Source of the DNA: Williamsia deligens
GTDB taxonomy: Bacteria; Actinomycetota; Actinomycetes; Mycobacteriales; Mycobacteriaceae
Length of the DNA: 64,000 bases
Direction of reading: 5' to 3'
NCBI RefSeq assembly: GCF_024171765.1
Contig: NZ_JAMTCI010000001.1
Coordinates: 2,776,796 to 2,840,795 of the forward strand
The notes beneath the pieces were generated by a model, which did not search any database, was not told the DNA's origin, and saw nothing but the letters and a program-made list of their open reading frames with translations. Of the stretch, positions 63,460 to 64,000 are shown one piece after another; positions within the stretch are counted from its first letter, which is position 1; each line of letters starts with the position of its first letter. The position numbers were made by a program, and so were the translations under genes.

Positions 63460-64000
63460 ATGCAACTGGTGCAGCGATCCAAGCGCGTTCTCGAGGCGCA
63501 CCTCGACAATTCGTCGGTCCGTGCCCTGTCCGGGTCGATGGTGGCCTACGAGGGCCAGATCTCCTTCAAGTCGGCGGGTTTCGGCGGTGGTGAGGGAGTG
63601 CTGGCCGGGGTCAAACAGCGGGCGACGGGTGAAGGCCTGTCGCTGATGGAGTGTTCGGGCGCAGGCGTCGTCTACTTCGCCCACGACGCGGCCCAGGTCA
63701 CCGTCGTCGACCTCACCGGCGACACCCTGCAGGTCGAGAGCGAACAACTGCTCGTCCTCGCCGGCGACCTGTCGACCAACGTCACCTTCGCCGGCGTTCG
63801 CGGGATGAGCACGGGCCAGGGGCTGTTCACGACGACCGTCACCGGCCGCGGACAGGTCGGCCTGCTCTCGCGCGGTGGCCCACTGATCCATCTCGAGGTG
63901 AACCCGCAGTACCCCCTCGTCGTCGACCCCGACGCGTTCGTCTGCGCCCGCGGGGCCCTGTCGCAGTCGTTCGTCACCGACGTCTCATGGCGCAGCGCCG
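63460..64000 (+). CDS. AIM24-family protein (N-terminal part, cut by the window end)
   Basis: About 180 residues visible from ATG 63460 (AGAAGGG upstream). Beta-rich AIM24/TIGR00266-like pattern: GSMVAYEGQISFKSAGFGGGEG, LMECSGAGVVYFAHDAAQV, GQGLFTTTVTGRGQVGLLS. The gene continues beyond position 64000. Function unknown in bacteria. A GTG at 63436 in frame is an alternative start. Confidence 0.85.
   Translation, partial: MQLVQRSKRVLEAHLDNSSVRALSGSMVAYEGQISFKSAGFGGGEGVLAGVKQRATGEGLSLMECSGAGVVYFAHDAAQVTVVDLTGDTLQVESEQLLVLAGDLSTNVTFAGVRGMSTGQGLFTTTVTGRGQVGLLSRGGPLIHLEVNPQYPLVVDPDAFVCARGALSQSFVTDVSWRSA

Overview
The window is a very GC-rich chromosomal segment from a mycolic-acid actinomycete (Mycobacteriales). 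It carries two WhiB proteins, an SigH/RshA pair, mycoredoxin, AdnAB, UvrD2, the 24-residue ribosomal protein bL37 and many GTG starts. The gene order is an inverted version of the Mycobacterium tuberculosis block around Rv3193c-Rv3228, recalled from memory. The lack of PE/PPE genes and the inserted clusters fit a Gordonia- or Williamsia-like organism better than a Mycobacterium, but the genus is an inference.

Layout. 1-7 kb: end of a gene (possibly a desaturase), an alpha/beta hydrolase, rsgA, aroA, a membrane protein, an HMCES/SRAP protein, a YbaK-type deacylase, then sigH-rshA and bL37. 7-20 kb: biotinyl-domain protein, sensor kinase pdtaS, whiB1, a lipid kinase, hydrolases, a phosphatase, a ParA-like ATPase, a beta-propeller membrane protein, RNA helicase rhlE, a ferritin-like protein, DUF3107 and TetR. 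20-26.5 kb: DUF3152 protease-like protein, moeZ, an MFS exporter, a TIGR02569 protein, a PPOX-fold protein and a glycine-rich secreted protein. 26.7-33.0 kb: a complete nitrite-assimilation operon (narK-nirB-nirD-nnaR-sirohydrochlorin chelatase) inserted in the conserved block. 33-42.6 kb: a LipV-like hydrolase, a P450-TetR pair and the adnA-adnB helicase-nuclease. 42.6-52.8 kb: DoxX, K+ channel, acyltransferase, nudC, mrx1, uvrD2, whiB7 with its long regulatory leader, an ABC1 kinase, an E1-like protein and a DUF2342 zincin. 53.0-57.0 kb: an unrecognised four-gene cell-envelope operon holding two paralogous secreted proteins. 57-64 kb: PDZ/Lon-type protease, PPA1309 protein, UPF0182 membrane protein, initiator tRNA-fMet, an EamA transporter, a VOC protein and the start of an AIM24 protein.

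How it works together. Two parts form a thiol-stress circuit: sigH has a SigH-type promoter (GGAAC-N18-GTT) and an upstream start that would give a longer isoform, and mrx1, 40 kb away, has a matching GGAAT-N18-GTT promoter. whiB1 has two Crp-like sites. whiB7 has a promoter, an upstream ORF and an attenuator-like hairpin. The nitrite operon supplies its own transporter, enzyme, siroheme chelatase and regulator. The strongest candidate for an undescribed system is the envelope operon at 53.0-57.0 kb.
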